64,000 nucleotides of DNA from Aliiglaciecola sp. 3_MG-2023 (GTDB lineage Bacteria; Pseudomonadota; Gammaproteobacteria; Enterobacterales; Alteromonadaceae): contig NZ_JAUORV010000002.1 of NCBI RefSeq assembly GCF_030548205.1, forward strand, positions 62,001 to 126,000, read 5' to 3'. A program made the translations under genes and the position numbers. This document shows, piece after piece, positions 26,381 through 36,049 of the stretch. Position 1 is the stretch's first letter, and each line of letters begins with the position of its first letter. The notes under the pieces were generated by a model that ran no database searches, was not told the DNA's origin, and saw only the letters and a list, made by a program, of their open reading frames with translations.

Positions 26381-28852
26381 CTACATATATTTCTTAACTC
26401 GCGTGGTAGCTTGCGCTGTTGCTGGGTTATCTGGCCAAAAGTGCTTTGGATATCTGCCTTTCATTTCTTTTTGAACTTGAGCGTAGCTCCCCTGCCAAAA
26501 CCCCGCGAGATCCTGAGTTTTCTGCAATGGCCTACCAGCAGGCGATAGAAGGGTTAATGTGATTGGAACTTTACCATTGGCGACACTTGGAGAACCGTCG
26601 TAGCCATACATGTGCTGCATTTTCACTTGCATTTCAACTTGACCATCGGCTGAATACACGAGTTTGCAGTCTTGCCCTGTTGCGTCTTTTATTTTAAGGG
26701 GATAATGCTTGTGTAATTGTTGTTGCTGTTGCCAACTTAATCGACTCTTCAATATGGTTATCCAATCCAGTTGGTATAACTTACTGGCGTTGACTATGCC
26801 ATCGAGAAAGGGTAGCAACCAATCTTCAATTTCAGCTAATAAAACCGCCTCGGAGAAATCAGGCCACAGGTCATCTTCAACCTTATTTGCTAAATTTAGC
26901 CGATGGATCAATGTCCAAATAGCCTCTTTCCAGTTTAAAAACCCTAACCCTTGTTGTTTGATTTGCGCAACTAAGATTTGAACGCATTGTGATCCGTCTA
27001 CAGCTTCTATCTGTTTTTCCCGAATAGTAATAGCGCCAAGTATTTGTTTTTCTCGCGCCACAACTTTGTTTAAGGAACTCGACCAGGTGTATTCATTGCG
27101 TTGTTCAAAATGTCCTTTGAATAATTCAAAAACCAAAGGCTCTTCAATGGGTTCGGCTAATTGAATTAGCGCATCAGCATGTTCGCCTATGGTTAATTTG
27201 CTCACGACAATCCATTTGCTCAAGCTAGCAGTAGATTGCGTAGCAGAATTGAAATATTTTGCCCCTGTTCCGTTTACCAATTGATAAGAACCATTGTCTC
27301 TTAATCGACCTATTCGGTCGGGATAAGCTGCGCTCAACAATTGGCTCAGTTTACCTTTTTCCAGATTCACAGTTTGGCTATCACAATGACACCCGAGGCG
27401 TTTTGCCCAACGTTTAGCTTGCGTCCAAATTGGGTGTGAAGGTTGCCCAAGAAGAAAGAGTAAATGTTGCCGCAACTGAGTTTCTTTTCGTAATTCATTG
27501 ATGGGCCTGAATTCTAATAAAGCGACTAGCAAAGATGCCATGGCTTTTTGAAAACGATCTCCTTGCTGACTTCTCAGTAAAATCGCTGCTAACCTTGGAT
27601 GACAACCAAAACTGTTCAGTGAGCGCCCAAGGGAGGTCAGTTTTTCATTAGAATCGATAGCACCTAATAACAATAGTACTGACTTAGCATAGTCAAGTTG
27701 TGATGAACTTGGATAATCTAGCAGAGGTAGTTCAGATAGCTCGCTTCCCCATACTTTTGCATCTAAATACAAGCCACTAATGTCTGTCTCTGTTATTTCT
27801 GGGGCACGCTGAGCAATTAGCCGTTGGTGAGTATCCTTTGACCATAGTCGATAACAATTTCCAGCCGATAAACGACCCGCTCGACCAGCGCGCTGCGTTG
27901 CAGATGCTTTGGAAATATGTTTCATGCTCAGTTGTTCGATTCGTCGCTGCCAATTGAAATTGGCGACATTTTCTAAACCTGAGTCGATAACCACAGTAAT
28001 ACCATCAATGGTTAAACTGGTTTCAGCAATATTGGTAGCAAGCACAATTTTACGTTTGCCCTGCTGAGCGGGTTGAATTGCCACTCGCTGCTTTTGTTTG
28101 TCCAATTGTCCAAACAAAGTGTGGATTTCTATTTCGGATGGGGTCGAGTTTACAAAATAATTTCCACAAAGCTGCTGTGTTGCCAGTATTTGTTTTGCCC
28201 CAGGTAAAAATACAAGAATATCGCCTTCGTGATTGTCTACGGCCTCTTTAATTACCTGAAAAACATCTTGTTCAAGTTGTCTGTTACTTCTTGGACGATA
28301 ATGGCTAGTAACAGGAAAGCTGCGACCATGACTTTCCATCTGTTTGGCATTGGGCAATAATTTAGCCACCGCTCCGGCATCTAAAGTCGCTGACATGACC
28401 AATAATCGCAGGTCATCGCGAAGTGCTTGTTTTACTTCCAAACATAAGGCTAAGGCAAAATCAGAATGTATATTGCGCTCATGAAACTCATCAAAAATAA
28501 TCAAGCCAACATTGGCTAACTCAGGATCGTTTTGCAACATGCGAGTAAGCAAGCCTTCGGTGACAATCTCCAACCTGGTGTGAGCACTTACTTTGGCTTC
28601 ACCTCTTATGCGATATCCGATAGTATTCCCTACCGACTCACCTAGTCGCTCGGATAAATAATTAGCAATCGAAGTCACTGCAATTTGTCTCGGTTGCAGC
28701 ATGATGATTTTCTGATCGATAAATTTGGGATGTTGCAGCAGTTTTAATGGCAAGTAGGTAGACTTACCAGCGCCAGGGGGAGCAACTAATACAACATCTT
28801 GATGAACTAAATCTTTTTCTAATGCTGGCCAGCAACTTTCTACAGGTAACAC
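26381..28852 (-). CDS. hrpB: ATP-dependent RNA helicase HrpB
   Basis: 823 residues from a GTG start. DEAH-box motifs are in order: VAPPGAGKSTYLPL (Walker A), LQPRQIA, IIFDEFHERN (a DEFH variant of DEAH, as known for HrpB), VMSATLDA, ATNIAETSLTIDG and QRAGRAGR. The HrpB-specific C-terminal domain ends with LTLLSPAGRPLQKTQDLAGFWQGSYAQVQKEMKGRYPKHFWPDNP, the classic tail. The role is RNA remodelling; the exact substrate is not settled for the family. Divergent from thpR with a 58-bp gap. Confidence 0.95.
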   Translation of the reverse strand: MLPVESCWPALEKDLVHQDVVLVAPPGAGKSTYLPLKLLQHPKFIDQKIIMLQPRQIAVTSIANYLSERLGESVGNTIGYRIRGEAKVSAHTRLEIVTEGLLTRMLQNDPELANVGLIIFDEFHERNIHSDFALALCLEVKQALRDDLRLLVMSATLDAGAVAKLLPNAKQMESHGRSFPVTSHYRPRSNRQLEQDVFQVIKEAVDNHEGDILVFLPGAKQILATQQLCGNYFVNSTPSEIEIHTLFGQLDKQKQRVAIQPAQQGKRKIVLATNIAETSLTIDGITVVIDSGLENVANFNWQRRIEQLSMKHISKASATQRAGRAGRLSAGNCYRLWSKDTHQRLIAQRAPEITETDISGLYLDAKVWGSELSELPLLDYPSSSQLDYAKSVLLLLGAIDSNEKLTSLGRSLNSFGCHPRLAAILLRSQQGDRFQKAMASLLVALLEFRPINELRKETQLRQHLLFLLGQPSHPIWTQAKRWAKRLGCHCDSQTVNLEKGKLSQLLSAAYPDRIGRLRDNGSYQLVNGTGAKYFNSATQSTASLSKWIVVSKLTIGEHADALIQLAEPIEEPLVFELFKGHFEQRNEYTWSSSLNKVVAREKQILGAITIREKQIEAVDGSQCVQILVAQIKQQGLGFLNWKEAIWTLIHRLNLANKVEDDLWPDFSEAVLLAEIEDWLLPFLDGIVNASKLYQLDWITILKSRLSWQQQQQLHKHYPLKIKDATGQDCKLVYSADGQVEMQVKMQHMYGYDGSPSVANGKVPITLTLLSPAGRPLQKTQDLAGFWQGSYAQVQKEMKGRYPKHFWPDNPATAQATTRVKKYM

Positions 28853-28910
28853 GCACTCAAACCAAAAAATTCCTCTATAATCATTTCATTCTATCGTTGC
28901 TGGAGTTTCA

Positions 28911-29441
28911 ATGCGCTACTTTTTAGGATTTGATTTAGAATCCAAATCAAAAATTGCCATAGATGATTGGCGAAACAAAGCCTTACCTAAGTTTGAACGC
29001 GCCGTTCCAGCTAAAAATTTTCACATCACCAGTGTGTTTTTGGGGCAAGTTAAAGAGCAACAACTCGATCAACTTTGTTGTGCCATACAAAGCAGTGAAT
29101 TTCACAATTTTAATTTGCAAATTGATACGCTAGGTTATTGGTCAAAACCTAAGATCTTATGGCTTGGCAGTACACAAATTCCAACTCAGATGTTGCGAAT
29201 AACTAAACGTTTAACAGAATATGCCCAGCAAGCCGGTTTAAATCTGCCCATTAGAGAATATATTCCCCATATTACGCTAGTGAGAAATGCTAAAAGTAAT
29301 CCTCCAGCTCCCCTGATTAGCCCGGACTTCCAACTGCAGGTGAAGCATTTACATTTGTTTGAGTCGGTGAGTGGAAAAAATGGAGTGCAATATCCTATTC
29401 GACAGACTTGGCCGCTGCATCCTTCCATTCGCCCTCGATAA
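28911..29441 (+). CDS. thpR: RNA 2',3'-cyclic phosphodiesterase (2H family)
   Basis: 176 residues. The two histidine motifs of the 2H superfamily are present as HITSVFLG (about residue 38) and HITLVRN (about residue 120), and the chain begins with MRYFLGFDLESKSK, typical of ThpR/LigT. The enzyme opens 2',3'-cyclic phosphates on RNA ends. It is divergent from hrpB; a TATAAT at 28876-28881 is a likely -10 box for this gene. The pairing with an RNA helicase is suggestive but not proof of shared function. Confidence 0.92.
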   Translation: MRYFLGFDLESKSKIAIDDWRNKALPKFERAVPAKNFHITSVFLGQVKEQQLDQLCCAIQSSEFHNFNLQIDTLGYWSKPKILWLGSTQIPTQMLRITKRLTEYAQQAGLNLPIREYIPHITLVRNAKSNPPAPLISPDFQLQVKHLHLFESVSGKNGVQYPIRQTWPLHPSIRPR

Positions 29442-29540
29442 ACTTTTATGTAATTCCAATAAGTGCTTTACCTCAGGCCTATTCCGGCAGCACAATAAGG
29501 GGATTAGTAGTAAGTCCGATTTAACAAGAGTAATTTATTC

Positions 29541-30395
29541 ATGCAACAAACCTTCAGGCTGGTAATCGATTGTCCCGATCAAGTAGGATTAGTCGCTGCT
29601 GTGAGTCAGTTTTTAGCTGATCATCAAGCCACTATTGTAGAAGCAAGCCACCATACAGACGCCAAATTAGGGCGCTTTTTTATGCGTCATGAAATAAAGA
29701 CTGACACGCTGAAATTGACTTTAGAGAGTTTCAAACAGGCCTTTGAACCCATCGCTAAACAATTTTCAATGAAGTGGAAAGTATCCGATTCCTTGCAAAA
29801 ACAAAAAGTGGCTTTGCTTGCCAGCCATGAATCTCATTGCCTCATTGATATTCTGCATCGCTGGCACAGTGGTGAGCTTGATTGTGAAATACCTTGCATC
29901 ATTGCGAATCACCCGCAAATGAAACAATTTGCAGATTGGTATCGAGTACCTTTCCATTGGGTAGATTTCAAAAATCAAGACAAAGCAGTGGCCTTTGCCC
30001 AAGTTGAAGCTTTACTAGAAGAGTATCAAGCAGATCTCACAGTACTTGCGCGATTTATGCAAATTGTGCCTGACAACTTATGTCAAAAATTAGCAGGCAA
30101 AGCTATCAATATCCACCATAGCTTTTTGCCGTCCTTTGCCGGAGCTAAACCTTATCAACAAGCCTATGACCGCGGTGTTAAACTGATTGGCGCGACTTGT
30201 CATTATGTGACAAAAGACTTAGATGAAGGGCCAATTATTGAGCAAGAAGTGATACGCATCAGTCACAGTGACTCGGCTGAAGATATGGTTCGTAAAGGCA
30301 AGAATTGTGAAAAAGCCGCGTTAGCCAATGGCGTTCGTTACCACTTGCAAGATCGCGTGATTATTCACAAAAATAAAACCGTTGTATTTGCATAA
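29541..30395 (+). CDS. purU: Formyltetrahydrofolate deformylase
   Basis: 284 residues. An N-terminal ACT domain (1-80, FRLVIDCPDQVGLVAAVSQFLADH) is joined to a formyl-transferase-like catalytic domain. The PurU markers are KVALLASHESHCLIDIL, IPCIIANHPQMK, LARFMQIVP and the active-site segment INIHHSFLPSFAGAKPYQQAYDRGVKLIGATCHYVTKDLDEGPII. It releases formate from 10-formyl-tetrahydrofolate, feeding PurT and balancing one-carbon units. It lies upstream of a histidine phosphatase with a 12-bp gap, probably one operon. Confidence 0.95.
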   Translation: MQQTFRLVIDCPDQVGLVAAVSQFLADHQATIVEASHHTDAKLGRFFMRHEIKTDTLKLTLESFKQAFEPIAKQFSMKWKVSDSLQKQKVALLASHESHCLIDILHRWHSGELDCEIPCIIANHPQMKQFADWYRVPFHWVDFKNQDKAVAFAQVEALLEEYQADLTVLARFMQIVPDNLCQKLAGKAINIHHSFLPSFAGAKPYQQAYDRGVKLIGATCHYVTKDLDEGPIIEQEVIRISHSDSAEDMVRKGKNCEKAALANGVRYHLQDRVIIHKNKTVVFA

Positions 30396-30407
30396 ATTAA
30401 GGGCTTA

Positions 30408-31013
30408 ATGATGTCTATTTATTTGGTCCGCCACGGTGAGACAGACGGCAACCGAAATAGGATTGTACAGACGCCAGAGACTCCGTTATCCGCTCATGGT
30501 CAGCAACAAGCAAAAGATTTGGCCGATGCTTATCAACACCACGCTATTTCTAGAATATTGTGTAGCGATCATACTCGCACCCAGCAGACAGCAAAGCCGG
30601 TTCAGCAACTATTGGGCTGCGAATTAGTTTTATCGGAACTGCTACAGGAACGTAATTTGGGAGCGCTCAGAGGAACCCCTTGGAAGCAAATTGACTTTGA
30701 TTTTTTAGCCGCCGATTATCAACCCGAAAATGGCGAAAGTCAGCACCAATTTGGACAACGTGTTGAGCTAGCGTGGCAACACATTATTGAACAGGCGAAC
30801 GCGGTAGAAGACAGCTTAATGGTAATGACTCATGGTTTGGTCTTACGATATATTTTAGAACACATTTTGAAAATTGATCGGCTGAGTTTAGAGCGCGCTG
30901 GATTTGAAAATACCTGTGTAACCCAGATAGCTAAAAACGATTTCAGTAAAATTCAGTTACTTTGTGACATTAAACATTTACGTCAAACAGTCGTAAAGGG
31001 GGCTGCGGTTTAG
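30408..31013 (+). CDS. Histidine phosphatase family protein
   Basis: 201 residues. The phosphohistidine motif is YLVRHGETDGNRN at the N-terminus, with LCSDHTRTQQTAKP, ERNLGALRG and the second catalytic His in VMTHGLVLRYIL. Two tandem ATGs are possible; the second (30411) is better spaced from AAGGG at 30398-30402. The family includes phosphoglycerate mutase-like and CobC-like phosphatases; the substrate is not clear. It follows purU by 12 bp and is probably cotranscribed with it. Confidence 0.88.
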   Translation: MMSIYLVRHGETDGNRNRIVQTPETPLSAHGQQQAKDLADAYQHHAISRILCSDHTRTQQTAKPVQQLLGCELVLSELLQERNLGALRGTPWKQIDFDFLAADYQPENGESQHQFGQRVELAWQHIIEQANAVEDSLMVMTHGLVLRYILEHILKIDRLSLERAGFENTCVTQIAKNDFSKIQLLCDIKHLRQTVVKGAAV

Positions 31014-31029
31014 CACTGCGAACTTAGCG

Positions 31030-31599
31030 TTAGAAAAATGCGGCGTAATTAACATTTAGCTTATTATCGATTAATCCGTTGTCAAACAAAGTGCCAAATT
31101 CATCGTTAGCATCCCAATGGTGACTACTCAATGCGATATCCACCTGATGGTCATCTCGGATGCCTTTGAAACGACTGCTAATCTTATAAATTTTACTTTT
31201 CGGTAAGGCGAGCTCTAATCCCTGAGAAGTACTAAATTCAGGCGCAGATTGCAGGATGACACCCGCACTTAGACTAATTTTACGATTGACACTATAGCGT
31301 GGTAAAAAAGAGTAACGCTTAAGACTGATTTTTTGGCTATTGATGCCCCACTGCAGCTTACCGTTCGCATAGCTCATACCGCCTTCAAATGACAAACGTT
31401 GGTTAACCGGTTGACTAAATGTTAATTCATATTCCCGATGACGACAGCCATCAAATTTAATACGAGATTTATTAAATTCAATTTTGGTAGTCTCTGGTAC
31501 TAGGTTGTTTAGCCAATTCACCCCTTTAGCAATAAAAAACTCATCTGCTTGGCAGCTACTGCCAACTAAGGTCATAAACAAACACAAATACTTGAACAT
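31030..31599 (-). CDS. Hypothetical exported protein, possible small outer-membrane barrel
   Basis: 189 residues with a signal peptide (1-18, ending CQADE). The mature chain alternates polar and hydrophobic residues in short strands (REYELTFSQPV, RLSFEGGMSYANGKLQWGIN, KISLKRYSFLPRYSV, KISLSAGVILQS) and ends in NYAAFF with a terminal Phe. Both are typical of outer-membrane beta-barrels recognised by BamA. No family is recognised. It is convergent with the phosphatase gene. Confidence 0.6.
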   Translation of the reverse strand: MFKYLCLFMTLVGSSCQADEFFIAKGVNWLNNLVPETTKIEFNKSRIKFDGCRHREYELTFSQPVNQRLSFEGGMSYANGKLQWGINSQKISLKRYSFLPRYSVNRKISLSAGVILQSAPEFSTSQGLELALPKSKIYKISSRFKGIRDDHQVDIALSSHHWDANDEFGTLFDNGLIDNKLNVNYAAFF

Positions 31600-31963
31600 G
31601 ATGGCTAACTCAAAGGGTTTATTTAACTTGATTAAATAGTACTCAAAAAACAGCAGCTGTAACGTACATCAACCGACATTAGGTATTCGAAACAATACGT
31701 GAACAACAGACGATTCAAACACACAACAATACTTTTCAATCACTTAGTTAAAAAGACCAAACTCAGCACTTCGGCTTAAAACTAGAAAAAGATATGTGAA
31801 ATTTACTTTGTAAGGGTTTGTAGACGATATGTAAAAGTAGATTTGGCCTTAGCGCTTGTAGTTTTGACACTAAAGATTAGTATTATCCACAATGCTCATT
31901 TCAGAGCATACAATAAATAATAATAATGACGGAACTATCTCTCAAATAATTGGTAAAAATTAA
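31600..31963. other. 364-bp intergenic region, divergent promoters
   Basis: It separates the leftward exported-protein gene from the rightward M3 peptidase gene and should hold both promoters. No coding frame, repeat or recognised binding site was found. Confidence 0.3.
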
Positions 31964-34132
31964 ATGAAAAAATTTGCTCTGACACTAACAAGTGCAATGC
32001 TAATTGCAACATTAGGTGGGTGCTCTCAAAGCACAACCCCCACTAAAACAGAAGATAAAACATCCATGACTGAACAAGTCGCACAAGAAACAAATCCATT
32101 ACTTGCTGAATATTCAGGCCCTTATGGCGGTGTTCCAGCTTTTGATAAAATGGACTTAGCCCTACTAGTTCCAGCGTTAGAAAAAGGAATGGAAATCAAT
32201 TTAGCCGAAGTAGACGCGATTATTAACAATCCTGAAGCGCCTACATTCGAAAATACTATTGTTCCGTTAGAAAAGTCTGGTGCAGAGTTAGGTCGCGTAT
32301 TCACCTACTGGGGTATTTGGAGTTCCAATAAGAATAGCCCTGAGTTCCGTGAGATTCAAAAGGAAATGGTTCCTAAGATCTCCGCGTTTAGTTCAAAGAT
32401 AAACCAAAATGAAAAGCTTTTTGCACGGGTAAAAGCAGTGTATGAAGGCGAAGAATATAAACAGCTCAATTCTGAACAGCAACGTGTGACTTGGTTGACA
32501 TACAACGGTTTTGCACGCAATGGCGCGACCTTGGAAGGGGAAGCGAAAAAGCGTTATGCAGAAATAAACCAAGAAGTAGCAAGTTTACAAACCAAATTTG
32601 CAAATAATGTGTTGGCTGATGAAGAAAACTATGTGCTCTACATCGACGCTGATCAACTTTCTGGTTTACCTGAGTCCTTTGTGACTGGTGCAGCATCAGC
32701 CGCAGCCCAGCGAGGCCATGAAGGTAAATATGCGATTACCAACACCCGTTCATCAATGGACCCGTTCTTAACCTACTCTGAAGAACGTGAACTACGTAAA
32801 AAAGTTTGGGAAACCTATTATAGCCGCGGCAACAACGGTGACGAATATGACAACAATGAATTGATCAAACAAATTTTAAAATTGCGTCATGAGCGTGTTC
32901 AACTGTTAGGTTACGAAAACTATTCACAGTGGAGACTAGAAGATCGCATGGCGAAAAATCCTGAAAACGCCATGGACTTAATGCAGAAAGTTTGGCCTGC
33001 GGCTATTGCTCGTGTGGATGAAGAAGTAAAAGACATGCAAGCCGTTGCGGATGCAGAGAATGCGAATATCACCATAGAGCCATGGGATTATCGTTTTTAT
33101 GCTGAAAAAGTACGTAAACAAAAATACGACCTAGACTCAGACCAAGTAAAACAATATTTGCAGTTAGACAAACTTCGCGAAGCAATGTTTTATGTTGCAG
33201 GTCGTCTCTTCAACTTCAAATTTACACCTATCGAAGAAGGCAAAGTACCTGTTTTTCACCCAGATGTTAAAGTATGGGAAGTGACAGATCTTACGTCTGG
33301 TGAACATATAGGTTTATGGTATTTAGACCCATTTGCTCGCACTGGTAAACGTTCTGGCGCTTGGGCAACCACGTATCGCAGTTACACCACTTTTGATGGT
33401 AAGAAAACGGTACTTTCTTCGAATAACTCAAACTTCGTGAAAGGTCCTGAAGGCGAGCCAACATTGATTTCTTGGGATGATGCGGAAACTTACTTCCATG
33501 AATTTGGCCATGCATTGCACTTCTTATCGGCCAAGGTAGTCTACCCAACGTCACATTCAGGTGTGCGTGATTACACTGAATTCCAATCTCAATTGTTAGA
33601 GCGTTGGTTAATCACTGATGAAGTAATTAATAATTATCTAGTGCATTACAAAACCGGTGAACCTATCCCACAAGAGTTAGTAGCTAAAATCAAAAAAGCA
33701 TCTACTTTCAATGAAGGTTTCAAAACCACTGAGTACATGGCATCTGCAATAATGGACTTGTTGTATCACACAACAGATCCTGCTGCGATTGATCCTCAGA
33801 AGTTTGAACAAGAACAACTTGTGAAATTAGGCATGCCGGAAGAAATGGTAATGCGTCACCGTAGTACTCAATTTGGGCACATCTTTAGTAGTGAAGGTTA
33901 TGCGTCTAGTTATTACGGGTACATGTGGGCTGAAGTTTTAACCTCAGATGCTGCTGAAGCCTTTGCTGAAGCACCTGGTGGATTCTACGACAAAGAACTA
34001 AGTGAAAAGCTAGTTAAGCATTTATTCGCCATTCGAAACGCAATGGACCCTGCTGAAGCTTATCGTTTGTTTAGAGGTAGAGATGCAAATGTAGAAGCCC
34101 TGATGCGCGATCGCGGATTCCCAGTGAAATAA
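31964..34132 (+). CDS. M3-family peptidyl-dipeptidase lipoprotein (Dcp-like)
   Basis: 722 residues. The signal ends in a lipobox (ATLGGC, Cys about 20). The catalytic part carries the thimet-type zinc motif HEFGHALH near residue 512, preceded by WDDAETYFHEFG and followed by the tyrosine-rich SSEGYASSYYGYMWAEVLTSDAA of M3 enzymes. The length fits Dcp (about 680) plus a leader. It would cleave dipeptides or short peptides in the periplasm rather than the cytoplasm, so it is likely a nutrient peptidase. A strong terminator follows. Confidence 0.9.
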   Translation: MKKFALTLTSAMLIATLGGCSQSTTPTKTEDKTSMTEQVAQETNPLLAEYSGPYGGVPAFDKMDLALLVPALEKGMEINLAEVDAIINNPEAPTFENTIVPLEKSGAELGRVFTYWGIWSSNKNSPEFREIQKEMVPKISAFSSKINQNEKLFARVKAVYEGEEYKQLNSEQQRVTWLTYNGFARNGATLEGEAKKRYAEINQEVASLQTKFANNVLADEENYVLYIDADQLSGLPESFVTGAASAAAQRGHEGKYAITNTRSSMDPFLTYSEERELRKKVWETYYSRGNNGDEYDNNELIKQILKLRHERVQLLGYENYSQWRLEDRMAKNPENAMDLMQKVWPAAIARVDEEVKDMQAVADAENANITIEPWDYRFYAEKVRKQKYDLDSDQVKQYLQLDKLREAMFYVAGRLFNFKFTPIEEGKVPVFHPDVKVWEVTDLTSGEHIGLWYLDPFARTGKRSGAWATTYRSYTTFDGKKTVLSSNNSNFVKGPEGEPTLISWDDAETYFHEFGHALHFLSAKVVYPTSHSGVRDYTEFQSQLLERWLITDEVINNYLVHYKTGEPIPQELVAKIKKASTFNEGFKTTEYMASAIMDLLYHTTDPAAIDPQKFEQEQLVKLGMPEEMVMRHRSTQFGHIFSSEGYASSYYGYMWAEVLTSDAAEAFAEAPGGFYDKELSEKLVKHLFAIRNAMDPAEAYRLFRGRDANVEALMRDRGFPVK

Positions 34133-34160
34133 GCCTGATTCAATACAGGTTTTAATCTTA

Positions 34161-34190
34161 AAAATAGCACTTTTAAAGTGCTATTTTTTT
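34161..34190 (+). terminator. Terminator after the M3 peptidase gene
   Basis: A 13-bp stem AAAATAGCACTTT/AAAGTGCTATTTT followed by more T, 28 bp after the stop codon. The A-run on the other side means it may also stop leftward transcription from the small genes at 34218-34971. Confidence 0.9.
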
Positions 34191-34217
34191 GTCTTCACAT
34201 CAGCGCAGGAAATCGAC

Positions 34218-34397
34218 TCAAGAGCGGTTAGACATATGTTTTTTAGACGTCTTTAAAATACCAATCCACAGAGCCACCTCCAACAAAAAGCCTAATGCAA
34301 TGAATGCGATTGCGCCAATGACACTGCCAACGTAATAGCAGACAAAGGCGAGGCAAAATAACGCTGATATTAATAAATACTTAGTTGTTTTCGACAT
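34218..34397 (-). CDS. 59-residue two-helix membrane protein
   Basis: An ATG at 34397 opens 59 codons ending in TGA at 34218. Two hydrophobic helices are visible (YLLISALFCLAFVCYYVG and IGAIAFIALGFLLEVALWIG), with a basic tail (KTSKKHMSNRS). The upstream GAG is a modest ribosome site. It is the last of three short same-strand genes (81, 100 and 59 residues) with short gaps, so it is probably part of a small operon. The family is not recognised. Confidence 0.55.
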   Translation of the reverse strand: MSKTTKYLLISALFCLAFVCYYVGSVIGAIAFIALGFLLEVALWIGILKTSKKHMSNRS

Positions 34398-34415
34398 ATC
34401 AATCTCATAGGTTTG

Positions 34416-34718
34416 TTAAGGGCATTTAAATGAAACTTCATTCTCAGCACAAGGAAAGCAACTGCGAACTTCTTTGCCTGTATAGGCATTGCAAACCTTA
34501 CCGGTTTCAACATCTACCAAATAAGACTCATTCTCAGTTTGATAGTAGTAATGAACAAAAAGGTCTCCTTGATCTTCAAACTCATGTTGGGAATTGGGCT
34601 CACCTTTGGCGACCAATAAATCTTCCTGACTTGCCAATTGAAGTCCATCGTTTGCTATCCCACTTTTGAAGATAAAAATTGATCCACAGACTAAGAATAT
34701 GAATACGGACTTCTTCAT
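34416..34718 (-). CDS. Small exported Cys-containing protein
   Basis: 100 residues with a signal peptide (1-22, ending GIAND). The mature part has a repeated pattern of acidic and aromatic residues (DQGDLFVHYYYQTENESYLVDVETGKVC) and four Cys near the C-terminus (KVCNAY, RSCFPC, FKCP), suggesting two periplasmic disulfides. No known family was recognised. It lies 7 bp after an upstream membrane-protein gene and 18 bp before the 59-codon gene. Confidence 0.6.
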   Translation of the reverse strand: MKKSVFIFLVCGSIFIFKSGIANDGLQLASQEDLLVAKGEPNSQHEFEDQGDLFVHYYYQTENESYLVDVETGKVCNAYTGKEVRSCFPCAENEVSFKCP

Positions 34719-34725
34719 TTAGCGC

Positions 34726-34971
34726 TTAACTCCCCATTATTTTTAAAGCAATATACGGAGAAACAATAAAAACCAATGTCATGACTTTATAAAGACTCAG
34801 AAAGTTAATATACAAAGGTGGCAATGTGCTTTTTTCAACTTTGAATACCTTACTATGAATTGAAGCTATTGCATCAGGCATAAGTGTTACAATTAATGTA
34901 GCAAGTAATAAATAGGCGAGATTAATTATTGACGCCCAACCAAATAGCTCAGTTATTTGTATAATAGTCAT
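34726..34971 (-). CDS. DUF6868-like small membrane protein
   Basis: 81 residues. An amphipathic start, a helix (ASIINLAYLLLATLIVTLM), a central polar loop with His and aromatic residues (IHSKVFKVEKSTLPPLYINF) and a second helix (YKVMTLVFIVSPYIALKIMG) agree with my recollection of the DUF6868 family of about 80 residues. Function is unknown. It is probably the first gene of the three-gene set extending to 34218. Confidence 0.6.
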   Translation of the reverse strand: MTIIQITELFGWASIINLAYLLLATLIVTLMPDAIASIHSKVFKVEKSTLPPLYINFLSLYKVMTLVFIVSPYIALKIMGS

Positions 34972-35298
34972 AATGGATTACCCTTAGTACCAATACTTTA
35001 ATCAGTCTTAGTCTAACTAGTATAAGAGTATAGCGGTCCAAACTCATTTTTTATTACAACTCAAAAGATATCAAACTGAATTCACAGCCTTGCTAGCTCC
35101 CAAGTGATATTAATTTTACAAGCAATATAAAACAAACTTAGGTGATGCAAAGTCATCACAGCTAAATCAACTTCGGTCAAAACAGACTCGGAATTCAATC
35201 ACTTTCATAAATATCTAATTTTTTTTAAACCAACAACTGATTTCAAAAATGATTAGGGTATATTTGTCCCATATTGAATACACTCACAGGATTATGCT
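34972..35298. other. 327-bp AT-rich intergenic region
   Basis: It lies between the leftward small-gene set and the rightward PqiA-like gene, so both promoters should be here. No coding frame above about 17 codons with a ribosome site, no repeat and no recognised operator was seen. Confidence 0.3.
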
Positions 35299-35871
35299 TT
35301 GAAACGTCATATTGGTTTTGCTTTAAATATTCTTGCAATAGCTTTGTTTTTCCCAGGGATATTGTTACCTATGTTTTCATTGGATATGGATTTAGCCGCT
35401 TCCCTAGGAGGCTCTTCTTTAGGATCCAATATAGTTGATAAAGAGCTTTCTATAATGGCGACTATCGACGAATTGTGGCAAGACCAGAGAATATTGGTTG
35501 CGACCCTTATTTTACTTTTTTCAGTGGGGATACCGCTTATCAAAACAACGATGGTTTGCTTTGCTTATTTTCAAACCGGAACCAAGCTAGAACGCATATT
35601 TTTAAGTGTGGTTTCTAGTATTGGTAAATGGTCCATGGCCGATGTATTTGTGGTTGCGGTTTTTCTAGCAATCTTGTCCACAAACCACGCAGAAACAACA
35701 GACTCCCACAATTTTGCTGTATTTGGTTTTAAAATGTCCTTAGAAATTAGCACCCAAACCCTATCTAATGTTGGCCAAGGGTTTTACTATTTTACGGGTT
35801 ACTGTGTATTGTCATTACTAGGCACGCACTTTGCCATCAAAGGAATGAAACAAGGAAATTTTAAGGGGTAA
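35299..35871 (+). CDS. PqiA-family (paraquat-inducible protein A) single-domain membrane protein
   Basis: 190 residues from a TTG start; AGG at 35288-35290 is 8 bp upstream and no in-frame ATG is nearby. Four membrane helices are visible: 6-26, about 65-87, 105-128 and 160-180. The patterns FFPGILLPMFSLDM, FSVGIPLIKTTMVCFAY and VSSIGKWSMADVFVVAVFLA match one PqiA/YebS domain; the usual proteins have two domains and Cys-rich zinc ribbons, which are absent here. PqiA-type proteins work with MCE proteins in lipid movement, but no MCE gene is in view. Confidence 0.8.
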   Translation: MKRHIGFALNILAIALFFPGILLPMFSLDMDLAASLGGSSLGSNIVDKELSIMATIDELWQDQRILVATLILLFSVGIPLIKTTMVCFAYFQTGTKLERIFLSVVSSIGKWSMADVFVVAVFLAILSTNHAETTDSHNFAVFGFKMSLEISTQTLSNVGQGFYYFTGYCVLSLLGTHFAIKGMKQGNFKG

Positions 35872-36049
35872 ATTAACCGAAAAATCACTTTTACCTTTAA
35901 ATACACACAAAATTGTATAAAAATACAGCAGTGCGTATTGAAAAGCTGTCGCATAACAACACAGGTTCAGACAATTGCTATTTTTATAATGGTTATGAGT
36001 CGCAGTAGATAACCCGTAAATTTCCCCATTACTATAGAAAGGAGTCGTT

